NCBI RefSeq assembly: GCF_007845645.1
Contig: NZ_VCQV01000017.1
Span: 1-64,000, forward strand
Source of the DNA: Leekyejoonella antrihumi
Lineage (GTDB): Bacteria; Actinomycetota; Actinomycetes; Actinomycetales; Dermatophilaceae
Direction of reading: 5' to 3'
Length of the DNA: 64,000 nt
The position numbers and the translations under genes are program-made. The number at the start of each line of letters is the position of its first letter. Positions within the stretch are counted from its first letter, which is position 1. Shown here piece after piece: positions 52,431 to 61,764 of this stretch. The notes under the pieces are model-generated. The model made no database searches. It saw only the letters and a program-made list of their open reading frames with translations, and was not told the DNA's origin.

Positions 52431-53654
52431 ATGACACACCCGCCCCAGCAGAGTACCGCCTCCCTGCCCCTGGCATCCCGCGCAACCGATCTGGTGGGGT
52501 CCGTGATCGACTCCAGCACCTCGTTGCTCGCCAAGCAGACCCACGACATCGTCCGCTTTGCGATGGGCAGCCCTGCGCCAGAGGCGATTCCGACTCGTGC
52601 ACTCGCCCAGGTGGGCGCTGCGGTCATGGGTGAGCACTCACCGGACGCATTCGACTACGCCGCGACAGAGGGTGATCCGGCCCTGCGAGAGGCACTGCTC
52701 GACATGCTCGCGGGAACCACCGACGCGACAACACCCGAGCGGCTGACCATCACCTCGGGAGGTATGCAGGGACTCGACCTGGCGTTCAAGCTGTTCGTCG
52801 ACCCCGGTGACCTGGTGATCGTCGAGTCCCCCACCTACACCAACGGGTCCGCGACCGCACTGTCCTACCAGGCCGAGCTGCTCGAGGCGCCGGTCGATGA
52901 CGAGGGCATGGATGTCGACCGGCTAGAGCAGCTGGTCGAGAAGGCCGGTCGCAGCCCGAAGGCGATCTATACGATCCCCACCTTCCAGAACCCTTCCGGC
53001 TCCACCATGTCGATCGCGCGCCGCAAGCGGCTGCTCGAGCTCGCACGGACGTGGGGCAGCGCCGTGATCGACGACGACCCCTATGGCATGCTGCGGTTCG
53101 AGGGCGATCCGATGCCCTCACTGCACGAGCTGGCAGACGGTGACCCGCTGGTCTACTCGGTGCGGACCTTCTCCAAGATCATCGCGCCCGGCCTTCGGGT
53201 CGGCTGGGTCGATGCCGATCCCGGGCTGGGCCAGCTGCTCATCAACGCCAAGCAGGCGATGGACACCTGCACCAACCTGCCGCTGCAGCGACTCGTTGCG
53301 GGATTCCTGCGTGGCGGGTACCTCCAGGACCACCTGGTCACGCAGCGTGCGGTCTACCTGGAGCGCAAGCAGGCCATGCAGGCTGCCCTGCAGGAGCACT
53401 TCGCCGGTCGGGCACGGTGGACGGACCCCGAAGGCGGGTTCTTCCTCTGGGTGACGTTCGGTGACGAGGTGGACACCGAGGCACTCTTCGAACCGGCTCT
53501 GGCCGAAGGCGTTGCCTTCATCCCCGGCAATGCGTTCTCACCGAGCAAGCGGTTCCCGAACGCGCTGCGGGTCTGCTTTGCCTCCACTCGGCCGGACCGG
53601 ATCCACGAGGGTGTCGCCCGGTTGGCCCGGGCCGTCGACAAGGTGACGAAGTGA
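52431..53654 (+). CDS. PLP-dependent aminotransferase, class I/II
   Basis: A 407-residue fold-type I aminotransferase like the catalytic half of MocR proteins or 2-aminoadipate/valine transaminases, without a DNA-binding part. YAATEGDPALREALLDML, ITSGGMQGLDLAFKLFVDPGD, IPTFQNPSGSTMS and the PLP lysine in VRTFSKIIAPGLRVGW are present. It overlaps the M20 gene start by four bases and lies five bases after the DoeA-like stop, so all belong to one operon. It probably removes the amino group after deacylation. Confidence 0.9.
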   Translation: MTHPPQQSTASLPLASRATDLVGSVIDSSTSLLAKQTHDIVRFAMGSPAPEAIPTRALAQVGAAVMGEHSPDAFDYAATEGDPALREALLDMLAGTTDATTPERLTITSGGMQGLDLAFKLFVDPGDLVIVESPTYTNGSATALSYQAELLEAPVDDEGMDVDRLEQLVEKAGRSPKAIYTIPTFQNPSGSTMSIARRKRLLELARTWGSAVIDDDPYGMLRFEGDPMPSLHELADGDPLVYSVRTFSKIIAPGLRVGWVDADPGLGQLLINAKQAMDTCTNLPLQRLVAGFLRGGYLQDHLVTQRAVYLERKQAMQAALQEHFAGRARWTDPEGGFFLWVTFGDEVDTEALFEPALAEGVAFIPGNAFSPSKRFPNALRVCFASTRPDRIHEGVARLARAVDKVTK

Positions 53655-54919
53655 GCAGCACGACCGACCACCTTGCACGCCACCCGACCCCCTCCCGGCC
53701 GCCCGCACCGCTCGAGCGGCGCGCGCTGGAGCTGATCGACGAGTCCGACCTGGTCGGTCTGACGCAGCTGCTGATCCGCCAGCCCGGCCAGAACCCACCG
53801 GGGCAGGAGGCCGCCACGGTGGCGGCCCTGGTCGGCGCCTGCCTGGACCACGACCTGGCCGTGCGGACCTCGACTGCAGCCGACGGGCGGGACAACGTGC
53901 ACGCCACCACGCGGGCCGGCGAAGGCCCTGGCCTCCTCCTGCTCGGACACACCGACGTCGTGCCGATCGGCGAGGGCTGGACCGTCGACCCGATCGACGG
54001 TGTCGTGCGTGACGGACGCATCTTCGGGCGTGGATCCACCGACATGTTGGGCGGACTCGCCGCCTGCGTGATCGCCATGAGCGCGGTGCAGCGTGCCGCT
54101 GCGGAGACTCAAACGGCCTTGACCGGACCCATCGAGCTGGCGGCCACGGTGGACGAGGAGGAGGGCGGGCTCGGCATACGGCACCTCATGCAGGAGTCGC
54201 ATCCGCCCTATCTCGGGTGCATCACCGCCGAGCCGACCGACCTGCAGACGATCATCGCCGCACGCGGTGACTGCTACCTGGACATCACCGTGCACGGTGT
54301 CGCGGCGCACTCGGGTCGCCCGTCCGACGGCTGCAACGCCATCTACGGGGCGGCGCGCATCATCGAGTCCCTGCGCGCGTGGCACGACGAGCTCGCCTCC
54401 CACGCGCATCCACTCGCGGGTGCGGCGACATGGAGTGTCGGCCAGGTGGATGGCGGCCAGGGCACGGCGATCGTGCCCGCACGCTGCCGAGTGCAGGCCG
54501 ACCGGCGACTGCTGCCAGGCGAGGACCCGGCGCAGGTGCTGGAGTCCGTGCGGCAGCGCATCGCGACACTGCGACTGCAGAACGACGGCCTGTCGTTCGA
54601 GATCGTGATGCCGATGAGCATGCCGGGGTTCGACACCTCGGCCACCGACCCCTTCCCGGTTGCCGTCGACGCCGCTCTGGCCGAGTCCGGCGGTCCCGGA
54701 CTGCCATTGGGCGGATGGACAGCTGCCTGTGACGGTGGATACATCGCATGCGACCTCGGCGTGCCGACGGTGGTGCTGGGACCGGGATCGGTCAACGACC
54801 AGGCGCACCGACCGGACGAGTCCGTCGCCATCGCCGAGCTGCTGGTGGCCGCACGTACGTATGCCCTGACCGCCGCCCGGCTCCTCGGCCCCGGAAACCC
54901 TCGCCCGGAAGGAGACTGA
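53651..54919 (+). CDS. M20 family deacylase/peptidase (ArgE/DapE type)
   Basis: A 422-residue M20 metallohydrolase. Metal ligands lie in LLLLGHTDVVP (His, Asp), the GRGSTDMLGG aspartate, DEEEGGLG glutamates, AEPTD and a C-terminal His. The dimerisation lid contains HGVAAHSGRPSDGCNA. It may deacylate the product of the DoeA-like step. It starts at GTG 53651 and overlaps the aminotransferase stop (GTGA). The specificity is unknown. Confidence 0.9.
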   Translation: MSSTTDHLARHPTPSRPPAPLERRALELIDESDLVGLTQLLIRQPGQNPPGQEAATVAALVGACLDHDLAVRTSTAADGRDNVHATTRAGEGPGLLLLGHTDVVPIGEGWTVDPIDGVVRDGRIFGRGSTDMLGGLAACVIAMSAVQRAAAETQTALTGPIELAATVDEEEGGLGIRHLMQESHPPYLGCITAEPTDLQTIIAARGDCYLDITVHGVAAHSGRPSDGCNAIYGAARIIESLRAWHDELASHAHPLAGAATWSVGQVDGGQGTAIVPARCRVQADRRLLPGEDPAQVLESVRQRIATLRLQNDGLSFEIVMPMSMPGFDTSATDPFPVAVDAALAESGGPGLPLGGWTAACDGGYIACDLGVPTVVLGPGSVNDQAHRPDESVAIAELLVAARTYALTAARLLGPGNPRPEGD

Positions 54920-54921
54920 AG

Positions 54922-54934
54922 GATCCGCCGGATC
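54922..54934. promoter_or_regulatory. Small palindrome GATCCG-C-CGGATC upstream of gntR
   Basis: A perfect six-base dyad around one base, three bases after the M20 stop and about 75 bases before the GntR start. It could be an autoregulatory site or a weak hairpin. A TATTCT -10-like element follows at about 54944. Confidence 0.4.
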
Positions 54935-55009
54935 AATCCGACGTATTCTCACCTGGAGATGGAAAAGCAGATACCCCCGAGTCCCCGTAGCAGACCGAAG
55001 GAGCACCCG

Positions 55010-55690
55010 TTGCCTACGAGCCGGCACGCGCGCAGACCACTTGAGCCCGTCGTGCAGGAGTCCACGGCGAGGATGATCGCCGATCAGGTGCGCGAGGCCA
55101 TTGCGCGCGGCGATCTGCCTCCAGGGGCCCAGCTCGGCGAGGCCGAGCTGTCCCACCAGCTCGGCGTCAGCCGCGGACCGTTGCGCGAAGGCCTCCAACG
55201 ACTCGCCCAGGAGGGGCTCCTGCTGTCGATCCGCAACCGCGGACTCTTCGTCATGGAGATGACGCCAGAACGTGTCGATGACATGTATCTCGCTCGTCAG
55301 GCGGTGGAACGCGCTGCCGCAGAACAGATCCACCGCAAGGCTCCGGTCGATGCCGGTGAGCACCTGCTCACGGTAACCGACACGATGGCCACCACCTCCC
55401 GAGCCGCCGACGCCGCCGGTGTCGGCGAGGCGGACATCGCCTTCCACGAGCTGCTCGTACAGCTGGCGGGCAGCCCTCGGTTGAGCCGGATGCATCGCAC
55501 GTTGATGACCGAGACCCGCATGTGCATCAACGCACTGGAGTCGACCTACGACGACTTCGAGTGCCGGGTGCAGGAGCACCGGGACATCGCACAGTCGTTC
55601 ATCGACGGCGAGCCGGGGCGCACCGACGAGCTGCTACGACTGCACATGAAGGACGCGATCGACCGCCTGACCGCGATCCGCCCCGCCTGA
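55010..55690 (+). CDS. GntR family regulator (FCD domain) of the DoeA-like operon
   Basis: A 226-residue regulator with winged helix LPPGAQLGEAELSHQLGVSRGPLREGLQRLAQEGLLLSIRNRGLFV and a helical FCD domain (DIAFHELLVQLAGSPRL with the metal-binding Asp/His pattern, ...HRDIAQSFIDGE). The TTG 55010 has AAGGAG at six-base spacing; an upstream ATG (54959) lies next to a GGAG too close to be used. It is the last gene of the operon and the likely repressor. Confidence 0.88.
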   Translation: MPTSRHARRPLEPVVQESTARMIADQVREAIARGDLPPGAQLGEAELSHQLGVSRGPLREGLQRLAQEGLLLSIRNRGLFVMEMTPERVDDMYLARQAVERAAAEQIHRKAPVDAGEHLLTVTDTMATTSRAADAAGVGEADIAFHELLVQLAGSPRLSRMHRTLMTETRMCINALESTYDDFECRVQEHRDIAQSFIDGEPGRTDELLRLHMKDAIDRLTAIRPA

Positions 55691-55723
55691 TCGACACACT
55701 GTGTAGGCGTGTTCGTCCGGTGG

Positions 55724-56476
55724 TCAGGGACGTTCGTCGGGACGCGACTCAGCCGCACTCGCGGAGCCACCCAGGAAGGACGCGACGAACTGCCGACTGG
55801 ACAAAAGTTCGGCGGGCGTCCCCGACATCCGCAGAGTGCCGCCGGCGAGCACATAGGTCCGATCGGAGATCGCCAGAACCGCCCGCGCGCGCTGCTCCAC
55901 GATGAGAGCTGTGGCACCGTCCGCGGCAAGTCCGCGCACATGCTCCTCGAGGAGCTCGTTCGCCACGGCCGGCGCAAGATTCGCGGTCGGCTCGTCCAGG
56001 ACGAACAGCCGCGGCTGCAGCATCATCGCACGTGCCATGGCCAGCATCTTTCGCTCGCCGCCAGAGATCCTTCCAGCGCGGCGGCCAAGCATCCCTGCCA
56101 ACTGGGGAAATACCGATGCCACGTAGTCGATGCGCGGCTGGACTTCTCGCGCAGGGAGCAGATACCCACCCATTTCCAGGTTCTCGCGCACCGTCAGGGG
56201 CGCGAAGACATCATCGACCTGCGGCACATAGCCGACGCCTGCTCGCACAACGTCCTCAGGCGCCCAGCCGGTGATGTCCTGCGAGTCGAGCGCGACCCGG
56301 CCACCGAGGACCTCCACCGTCCCGATCAGCGCCCCCAGCAGGGTGCTCTTCCCTGAGCCATTCGGACCGACCACCGAGACGATCTCACCAGGTTCGGCGG
56401 CGATGCTGACCTCATGCACCACAGGCCTCGTGTCGTAGCCCGCGCTCAACCCTTCGACCAGGAGCGCGGCGCCCAT
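55724..56476 (-). CDS. ABC transporter ATP-binding protein (LivF-type)
   Basis: A 250-residue branched-chain amino-acid-type ATPase. Walker A is VVGPNGSGKSTLLG, the signature ISGGERKMLAMARA and Walker B LFVLDEPTANLAP. It powers the importer together with the fused permease-ATPase, the second permease and the binding protein. The start is ATG 56476; a TTG at 56515 would overlap the previous gene. The substrate cannot be read from sequence. Confidence 0.9.
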   Translation of the reverse strand: MGAALLVEGLSAGYDTRPVVHEVSIAAEPGEIVSVVGPNGSGKSTLLGALIGTVEVLGGRVALDSQDITGWAPEDVVRAGVGYVPQVDDVFAPLTVRENLEMGGYLLPAREVQPRIDYVASVFPQLAGMLGRRAGRISGGERKMLAMARAMMLQPRLFVLDEPTANLAPAVANELLEEHVRGLAADGATALIVEQRARAVLAISDRTYVLAGGTLRMSGTPAELLSSRQFVASFLGGSASAAESRPDERP

Positions 56477-56504
56477 CGGCCGGCCATGATCCGCCTTCTG
56501 CCGG

Positions 56505-58322
56505 TCAGCCGACAAGGTATGCCTCCACCACCTCGGGCTGCTGTCGCAGCGCCGCCATGGTGCCCGCCGCAAGCACTCGGCCCTGCGCCATTACCACGAC
56601 CGGGTCACAGAACCGGTCCATGAACGCCAACTCGTGCTCGACCACCCCGATCGTCATGCCACTGTGGCACAGCTCGATCAGGTGCTGGCCGATCTCGGTG
56701 GCCAGCTTCGGGTGTACTCCGGCCATCGGCTCGTCCAACAGCAGCACCTCCGGCTGCGCCATGAGAGCCCGCATGATCTCCACGAGACGACGCTGCCCGC
56801 CGGACAGGTCACCCGCATACTCGTCGGCCTGGGCGCGCAAGCCGAAGCCGTCGAGCATGTCCCAGGCGCGCTCGATGCTCACTCCTTCGTCCGCGGCCCA
56901 GTAGCGCCGGCCGAGCAGCGCGCCCCGCAGACTCTCCCCGCGCTGCTGTGGCACCGCGGACAGCAGGTTCTCCATCACGGTGAGCCGCTTGAACTCACTG
57001 GCGAGTTGGAAGGTTCGCACCACCCCGAGCCTGGCCCGGCAGTATGCCGGGACGGAGGTGATGTCGCGGCCGTCCAACCAGACGCTGCCGCCCGACGCCG
57101 GAAGGGTGCCTGCGAGCATCGCCAGGGTCGTCGACTTTCCTGCGCCGTTCGGACCGATCAGGCCGGTCAGGCGGCCTCTGCTCAGGGCGAGGGACACCTG
57201 CGCCACCGCGTCGACGCCACCGAACCGGCGCGACAGGTCCCGCGCCTCCAGGACGGCCTCACCGATGCCCGCACCGGCGTCGGCCTCGAGGCCGGTTGCT
57301 GCCTGCGCGGGGCCCCACCTGGGGTGGACCGCGAACTGGACCGTGCTGGGAGCCTTCTCGGGGGCCGCAGGCGTCGTCCGCCGCCGCTCCGGAATGATGC
57401 CCTGGGGCCGGAACCAGAGGAACAACACGATCAGCAGGCCGATGGCGACCCACTGAAGCGCGGGAATAAGCCCGGCGGGGCCAAACGCGGGGATGAATCT
57501 GCTCGCCTCCTCGAAACCGAGCGGGACCAGGATCGCGCCAAGGATCGCGCCCGCGTGGTTCCCGGCACCGCCGATGATCACGGCAGCGAAGAGCACGATG
57601 GTCTCCGCATAGCCCCACGCCGATGGTGCCCAGAGGGTGATGAAGCCCACCAGGACCCCGCCCGAGAGCCCCGCGATCATGCCGCCGATCACCAGCATTT
57701 GTGCGCGCAGCATCCGCAGGTTCTTGCCCAGCGAGTCTGCCACTTCGTCGTTGTCGCGCATCGCCCGAAGCGTTCGGCCATAGGGAGATTCGGTCATGCG
57801 TCGGCAGAACCAGTACGTCCCGGCGGCCAGCAAGATCGCCACCGCCGAATAGCCCCACTGGTAGCTCAACGACTGCGGGTCGAGGACGCTGTGCAACGGT
57901 GCGGGCACAAGCGCCAGCCCGGCTGCCCCATTGAGGAACGGACGGAAGTTGGTCACGAGCAGGTTGGCCATCACCGCCGCGACCAGCAGCCCGATGGCCA
58001 CGAAGTCCCCACGCAACCGTCGTCCCACCAGGAAGGTGAACGGCAGGGCAAGTAGTCCGCCGACGATCATCGCCCCGATCCACGGCACGGGGAACGGGAG
58101 ACCCAATCCGCCGATATAGGTTTGGAACCCGCCGTTCGCGGACTGGCTCGGCAGCGACAGAGTGGCCGCCGTGTATGCGCCCGCGGCCTGAAAGATGATG
58201 TAGCCGAAGTTGGTCACCCCAGCGACACCGAACTGCTGGTTGAGGCCAAGACACGCAATGACATCGACGGCGCCGTAGACCAGCAGGGTCGTCAGATAGA
58301 ACGCGAGACCGGTTCCGCTCAC
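56505..58322 (-). CDS. Fused ABC permease-ATPase (LivM-LivG type)
   Basis: A 605-residue fusion. Residues 1 to about 310 are an LivM-like permease with about ten helices, ending LFLWFRPQGIIPERR. After a linker of about 45 residues, residues 350-605 are a LivG-like ATPase (Walker A GLIGPNGAGKST, signature LSGGQRRLVEIMRA, Walker B VLLLDEPMAGV). Most relatives have two separate genes. The frame is continuous without a stop. The start is GTG 58322. Confidence 0.92.
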   Translation of the reverse strand: MSGTGLAFYLTTLLVYGAVDVIACLGLNQQFGVAGVTNFGYIIFQAAGAYTAATLSLPSQSANGGFQTYIGGLGLPFPVPWIGAMIVGGLLALPFTFLVGRRLRGDFVAIGLLVAAVMANLLVTNFRPFLNGAAGLALVPAPLHSVLDPQSLSYQWGYSAVAILLAAGTYWFCRRMTESPYGRTLRAMRDNDEVADSLGKNLRMLRAQMLVIGGMIAGLSGGVLVGFITLWAPSAWGYAETIVLFAAVIIGGAGNHAGAILGAILVPLGFEEASRFIPAFGPAGLIPALQWVAIGLLIVLFLWFRPQGIIPERRRTTPAAPEKAPSTVQFAVHPRWGPAQAATGLEADAGAGIGEAVLEARDLSRRFGGVDAVAQVSLALSRGRLTGLIGPNGAGKSTTLAMLAGTLPASGGSVWLDGRDITSVPAYCRARLGVVRTFQLASEFKRLTVMENLLSAVPQQRGESLRGALLGRRYWAADEGVSIERAWDMLDGFGLRAQADEYAGDLSGGQRRLVEIMRALMAQPEVLLLDEPMAGVHPKLATEIGQHLIELCHSGMTIGVVEHELAFMDRFCDPVVVMAQGRVLAAGTMAALRQQPEVVEAYLVG

Positions 58323-58335
58323 TCCGACACCCCTT

Positions 58336-59202
58336 TCACGACCGGGTTCCGAGCAGACCGGTGGGACGCCAGGCGAGCATCGCGAACAGGATCACAAATG
58401 CGACGACGTCCTTGTACGAGGACGTGATGTAGGCAGCCGAGATCTCGGTGGCGAGCCCGATGACGAGCGCGCCGATCATTGCGCCGTATGCCTTTCCGGG
58501 CCCACCGAGGAACGCGGCCGCGAGGATCAGAATCAGGAAAAGATCAGCACTGGTGGCATTGAAGCTGCCGGCGTTCATGCCGAAAACCGTTCCCGCGAGC
58601 CCGCACAGCGCGCCACTGAGCAGCCAGGTCACCGTGACCACGCGACCGCTGCGAATCCCGCAGGTGCGGGCCAGCGAGCGGTTCGCCGCAGTCGCGCGCA
58701 TCGCCTTGCCGAGTCGCGTGTATGCCAGAAGCACGTGTACTGCGACCATCGAAGCCAGCGCCAGGGCCAGGATGACCAGCTGCACCACGGTGAGCTGGAG
58801 CCCCCCGGCCTGCAGCGTGTGGCCCTGCGACATCGTGTAGGACACGCTGGTGCCGCCAACGTACGACTGGAGCCCGAACTCGATGATCAGGGTGAGGCCA
58901 AGGGCTACGATGACCACCGCGATGGGCGAGGCATGATGCCGCTGAAACGGTGCGTAGACAATGGCGTTGAGGACAAACGACAGCACGGCACCTACGACCG
59001 CGGCGGCAAGGAGACCGACCCACACGGTGATCCCGGCCTGGTTGATCCAGTAGGCGACGTAGGCGCCGACAATCATGACAGCGCCGAAGGCCAGGTTCAG
59101 CACGTCGGTGACGGCGAACTGCAGCGTGAACCCCACGGTTGCTATCGCGAGGACCGCAGCCGCGACCAGGCCGAAGCCGAACGATGCCAGGAGCAGCGAC
59201 AC
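58336..59202 (-). CDS. Branched-chain amino-acid-type ABC permease (LivH)
   Basis: A 288-residue permease with about eight helices. FTLQFAVTDVLNLAFGAVMIVGAYVAYW is the typical N-terminal half-site. The EAA-like loop region contains GKAMRATAANRSLARTCGI. It is the partner of the fused LivM-LivG protein. The start is GTG 59202, four bases after the binding-protein stop. Confidence 0.92.
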   Translation of the reverse strand: MSLLLASFGFGLVAAAVLAIATVGFTLQFAVTDVLNLAFGAVMIVGAYVAYWINQAGITVWVGLLAAAVVGAVLSFVLNAIVYAPFQRHHASPIAVVIVALGLTLIIEFGLQSYVGGTSVSYTMSQGHTLQAGGLQLTVVQLVILALALASMVAVHVLLAYTRLGKAMRATAANRSLARTCGIRSGRVVTVTWLLSGALCGLAGTVFGMNAGSFNATSADLFLILILAAAFLGGPGKAYGAMIGALVIGLATEISAAYITSSYKDVVAFVILFAMLAWRPTGLLGTRS

Positions 59203-59206
59203 CGGG

Positions 59207-60631
59207 TCAGCCTGCCGTGACGGCGCGCAACTGTTGCGGTGAGATCGAGCCGGTCACTTTGACGTTCCCACTCGGACCGTACATGTTGATCTGAAAGAGG
59301 CCAGTCGAGTCGTGGTAGGCGTCGAAGTTGGTTGGACCGCCGGGCCCTTCGTAACGAACCTGTTTGCCCGCCTTCAGCGCCGCAACGCCTTGAGCGAAAG
59401 AGTTCACCACAGTTGCGCCGGGCACACCGTTCGCGATCTTCTCCATGTCGGCCTTGTAGACCGACGGGTTGGTGCTCTTGGACTGGACCATCGCCAGCGC
59501 CGCGAGATTGATCCCGTCATACAGGTGGACCGACCCCGGCGCCGTGAGGTAGGTGTCGAAGTTGCCGGTATTGCCCACCTTCCCCTTGATGGATTCCAAC
59601 GCTGCCTTAAACGCGCTGTATGCCGGCCCTGAGGTCTCCACAACCAGGTTGTCCGCCAAGAAGTTCTTCGAGAGGGTGGACGCGCCGACGGCCGCCGCGA
59701 CCGACTTGTACCAGGCCGGGGAGATGGTCGCGGAGGTGCCGATCACCGGAATCATCTTGCCGCCGTTGAGTTGCTGCACCTCGGACAGGAACGACGCCTC
59801 CGCGGCGCCCAGCGCCTCAGTGAAGATCACGTCAGGATGCGCAGACACGATCTTCTCTGCCTCAGTGCGGAATGTCGTCGCGGTCAAGTCCAGTGTTTCG
59901 TTGGCGACAAGCGTCATCCCTGCCTTCTTGATCGATGCGATGGCGGGGTTGACGAAGGTCTGCGAGCCGATGTCGTTGCCGAAGGCAAGCGCGATCTTGT
60001 GGTACTTCTGGTTCTGCGCGATCACGACCATGGCATAGGACTCCTCCAGATCCGGGGGGACCAGCCGATAGAAGTAGTCGAAGTGTTGATGGTCGAACTC
60101 GGACTGCCCAGTCATGCCGAACACCACCACCTTGTTGGCATTGATGACGGGCACCACTGCAGCCGCCTCGTCGGAGGTCACTCCTATGATGAGCGCCAGG
60201 TTGGAGGTCGACGCGAACATCTGTCGGACAGCCGGCACCGCATCGGCGGGGTCGCCTCGCGTGTCCACCTGCTTGCACGACAGCTTGTGCCCGTCCGCAC
60301 CACCGTTGGCGTTGATCGCTGCCGTCGCGCCGTAGCACGACGCCAGGTAGGTCGGGCCGAGCGCGGCATCGGTACCGGTGAAGGGTGCCACGTCCGCGAC
60401 CACCAGAGTGCTTCCGTTTGCCGCACCCGGACCGCCCGACGGTGACGCAGCGCCTGAGGCGCTCGCCGTGCCACTAGGGCTTTGCCCTGACGAGGAGGTC
60501 GCTCCCCCGCACGCGGCCAGGCCGAAACTCGCCACGGTGACCAGTGCGAGCCCCATCGAGGCTCGCGACCTACCCGCCATCGAAGGCGTCCCGCTTCCGT
60601 GCCGACTACCGCAAGATCTCTTGGACTTCAT
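59207..60631 (-). CDS. Substrate-binding lipoprotein of the ABC importer
   Basis: A 474-residue periplasmic-type binding protein of class I fold (Peripla_BP_6), anchored by a lipobox LAAC with Cys41 after SMGLALVTVASFG. A Ser/Gly-rich linker follows the signal, then VADVAPFTGTDAALGPTYL opens the ligand domain. ATG 60631 has GGAGG eight bases upstream. It lies downstream of the FAH-family gene with a 42-base gap, in the same operon. Confidence 0.9.
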   Translation of the reverse strand: MKSKRSCGSRHGSGTPSMAGRSRASMGLALVTVASFGLAACGGATSSSGQSPSGTASASGAASPSGGPGAANGSTLVVADVAPFTGTDAALGPTYLASCYGATAAINANGGADGHKLSCKQVDTRGDPADAVPAVRQMFASTSNLALIIGVTSDEAAAVVPVINANKVVVFGMTGQSEFDHQHFDYFYRLVPPDLEESYAMVVIAQNQKYHKIALAFGNDIGSQTFVNPAIASIKKAGMTLVANETLDLTATTFRTEAEKIVSAHPDVIFTEALGAAEASFLSEVQQLNGGKMIPVIGTSATISPAWYKSVAAAVGASTLSKNFLADNLVVETSGPAYSAFKAALESIKGKVGNTGNFDTYLTAPGSVHLYDGINLAALAMVQSKSTNPSVYKADMEKIANGVPGATVVNSFAQGVAALKAGKQVRYEGPGGPTNFDAYHDSTGLFQINMYGPSGNVKVTGSISPQQLRAVTAG

Positions 60632-60672
60632 CTCATGCCTCCAGGAATGTCGACCCGCAGGGTCCCGTGGGC

Positions 60673-61590
60673 CTATATCGAGTTGGACTGTCGAACGACT
60701 GGTTTCCAGGCCCAGTCGCCCGGTGCTGCCACTTCTGCCACGACCGTGTTGCGGATCGTGCCGACGCCCTCGACCTCGACCTCGACCACATCGCCGGGGG
60801 TGAGCCACACGGGTGGGGTGCGGGCAAAGCCGACGCCACCTGGCGTACCGGTGGCGATGACATCACCCGGGCGCAAGGTGGTGAAGGATGAGAGGAACTC
60901 CACGCACTGCACGACGCTGACGATCATCTGGCTGGTGTTCGCCGACTGCATCACCGCGCCATTCAGCGTCGTAGTGAGCTGCAGGTTGGTCACGTCGACC
61001 TCATCCGGAGTCACGATCTCCGGCCCGACGGGCATGCTCTGATCGAAGTTCTTGCCGCCTGTCCACTGGGTGCTGGCACGCTGCCAGTCACGGGCGGAGG
61101 CGTCATTGAGCACCACGAACCCGAAGACCGCATCGAGGGCATTGGCGGCACGAATGTAGCGACCGCCGGTCCCTATGACGACTCCCAGCTCACCCTCGTA
61201 GTCGTAGCGATCCGTCAGCGCCGGCTTCACGAGGTCGGCGAACGGTCCGGTCACGCTTGGACCACCGCGTACAAACACCTCCGGCCAGGTCGGGACGTCT
61301 CTGCCTCCCTCGACCGCGTGCTCGCGGTAGTTGACCCCGATGCACAGAACGCGCGCCGGGTTCGGCACCGCCGGCCCGAAGTCCGCCGCATCCACGGGGT
61401 GACCCTCATCGGTCGAGATACCGACGAGCGCCTGTAACGCGTCCTGCCCGGAGGCGAGAAGTCCCGTCAGGGTGCTCAGGGTCTCGTTGCCGGTGACGTC
61501 GCCGATATCGGTGTAACCCTGGGACCCGTGAAGATGCAGCCGCAATCCACGCCGCGTCGCAATCGTTGCAAATCGCACACTCTTCTCCAT
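60673..61590 (-). CDS. Fumarylacetoacetate hydrolase family protein
   Basis: A 305-residue FAH-family protein, shorter than true FAH and like 2-hydroxyhepta-2,4-diene-1,7-dioate/oxaloacetate-type members. VLCIGVNYREHAVEGG, YEGELGVVIGTGGRYI (metal Glu), NDASARDWQ and ATGTPGGVGFARTP are present. It probably hydrolyses or decarboxylates a beta-diketo or 2-oxo acid. It is the first gene of the transporter operon, under the GATTGGTG palindrome and opposite the GntR gene. The ATG is at 61590. Confidence 0.88.
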   Translation of the reverse strand: MEKSVRFATIATRRGLRLHLHGSQGYTDIGDVTGNETLSTLTGLLASGQDALQALVGISTDEGHPVDAADFGPAVPNPARVLCIGVNYREHAVEGGRDVPTWPEVFVRGGPSVTGPFADLVKPALTDRYDYEGELGVVIGTGGRYIRAANALDAVFGFVVLNDASARDWQRASTQWTGGKNFDQSMPVGPEIVTPDEVDVTNLQLTTTLNGAVMQSANTSQMIVSVVQCVEFLSSFTTLRPGDVIATGTPGGVGFARTPPVWLTPGDVVEVEVEGVGTIRNTVVAEVAAPGDWAWKPVVRQSNSI

Positions 61591-61611
61591 TCACACGAAT
61601 GGATCAAAGTC

Positions 61612-61746
61612 GATTGGTGCACCAATCAGATCATTGGTCCGAGATATATGTTTGTCAATCCATCGTGAACTGTTAGCATCTCACTGTCAAGTGGCGGTGC
61701 TGACATATTGACAGTCGCTCACAGATGAGATTGGTTTGATTGGTTT
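61612..61746. promoter_or_regulatory. GntR operators between the FAH-family gene and gntR
   Basis: Three signals fill the 174-base divergent region. GATTGGTG/CACCAATC (61612-61627) is a perfect 16-base palindrome with FadR-like TGGT..ACCA arms. ACTGTCAA (61683-61690) and TTGACAGT (61708-61715) form an eight-base dyad. GATTGGTTT is repeated back to back (61729-61737 and 61738-61746) just before the gntR start. ATTGGT also recurs at 61634. Confidence 0.65.
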
Positions 61747-61764
61747 CTCAACGAGGAGGGCAGG

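Noticed and set aside
53354-55579. 741-residue minus-strand open frame
   Set aside because: Shadow of the aminotransferase, M20 and GntR genes, all of which have intact motifs on the plus strand.
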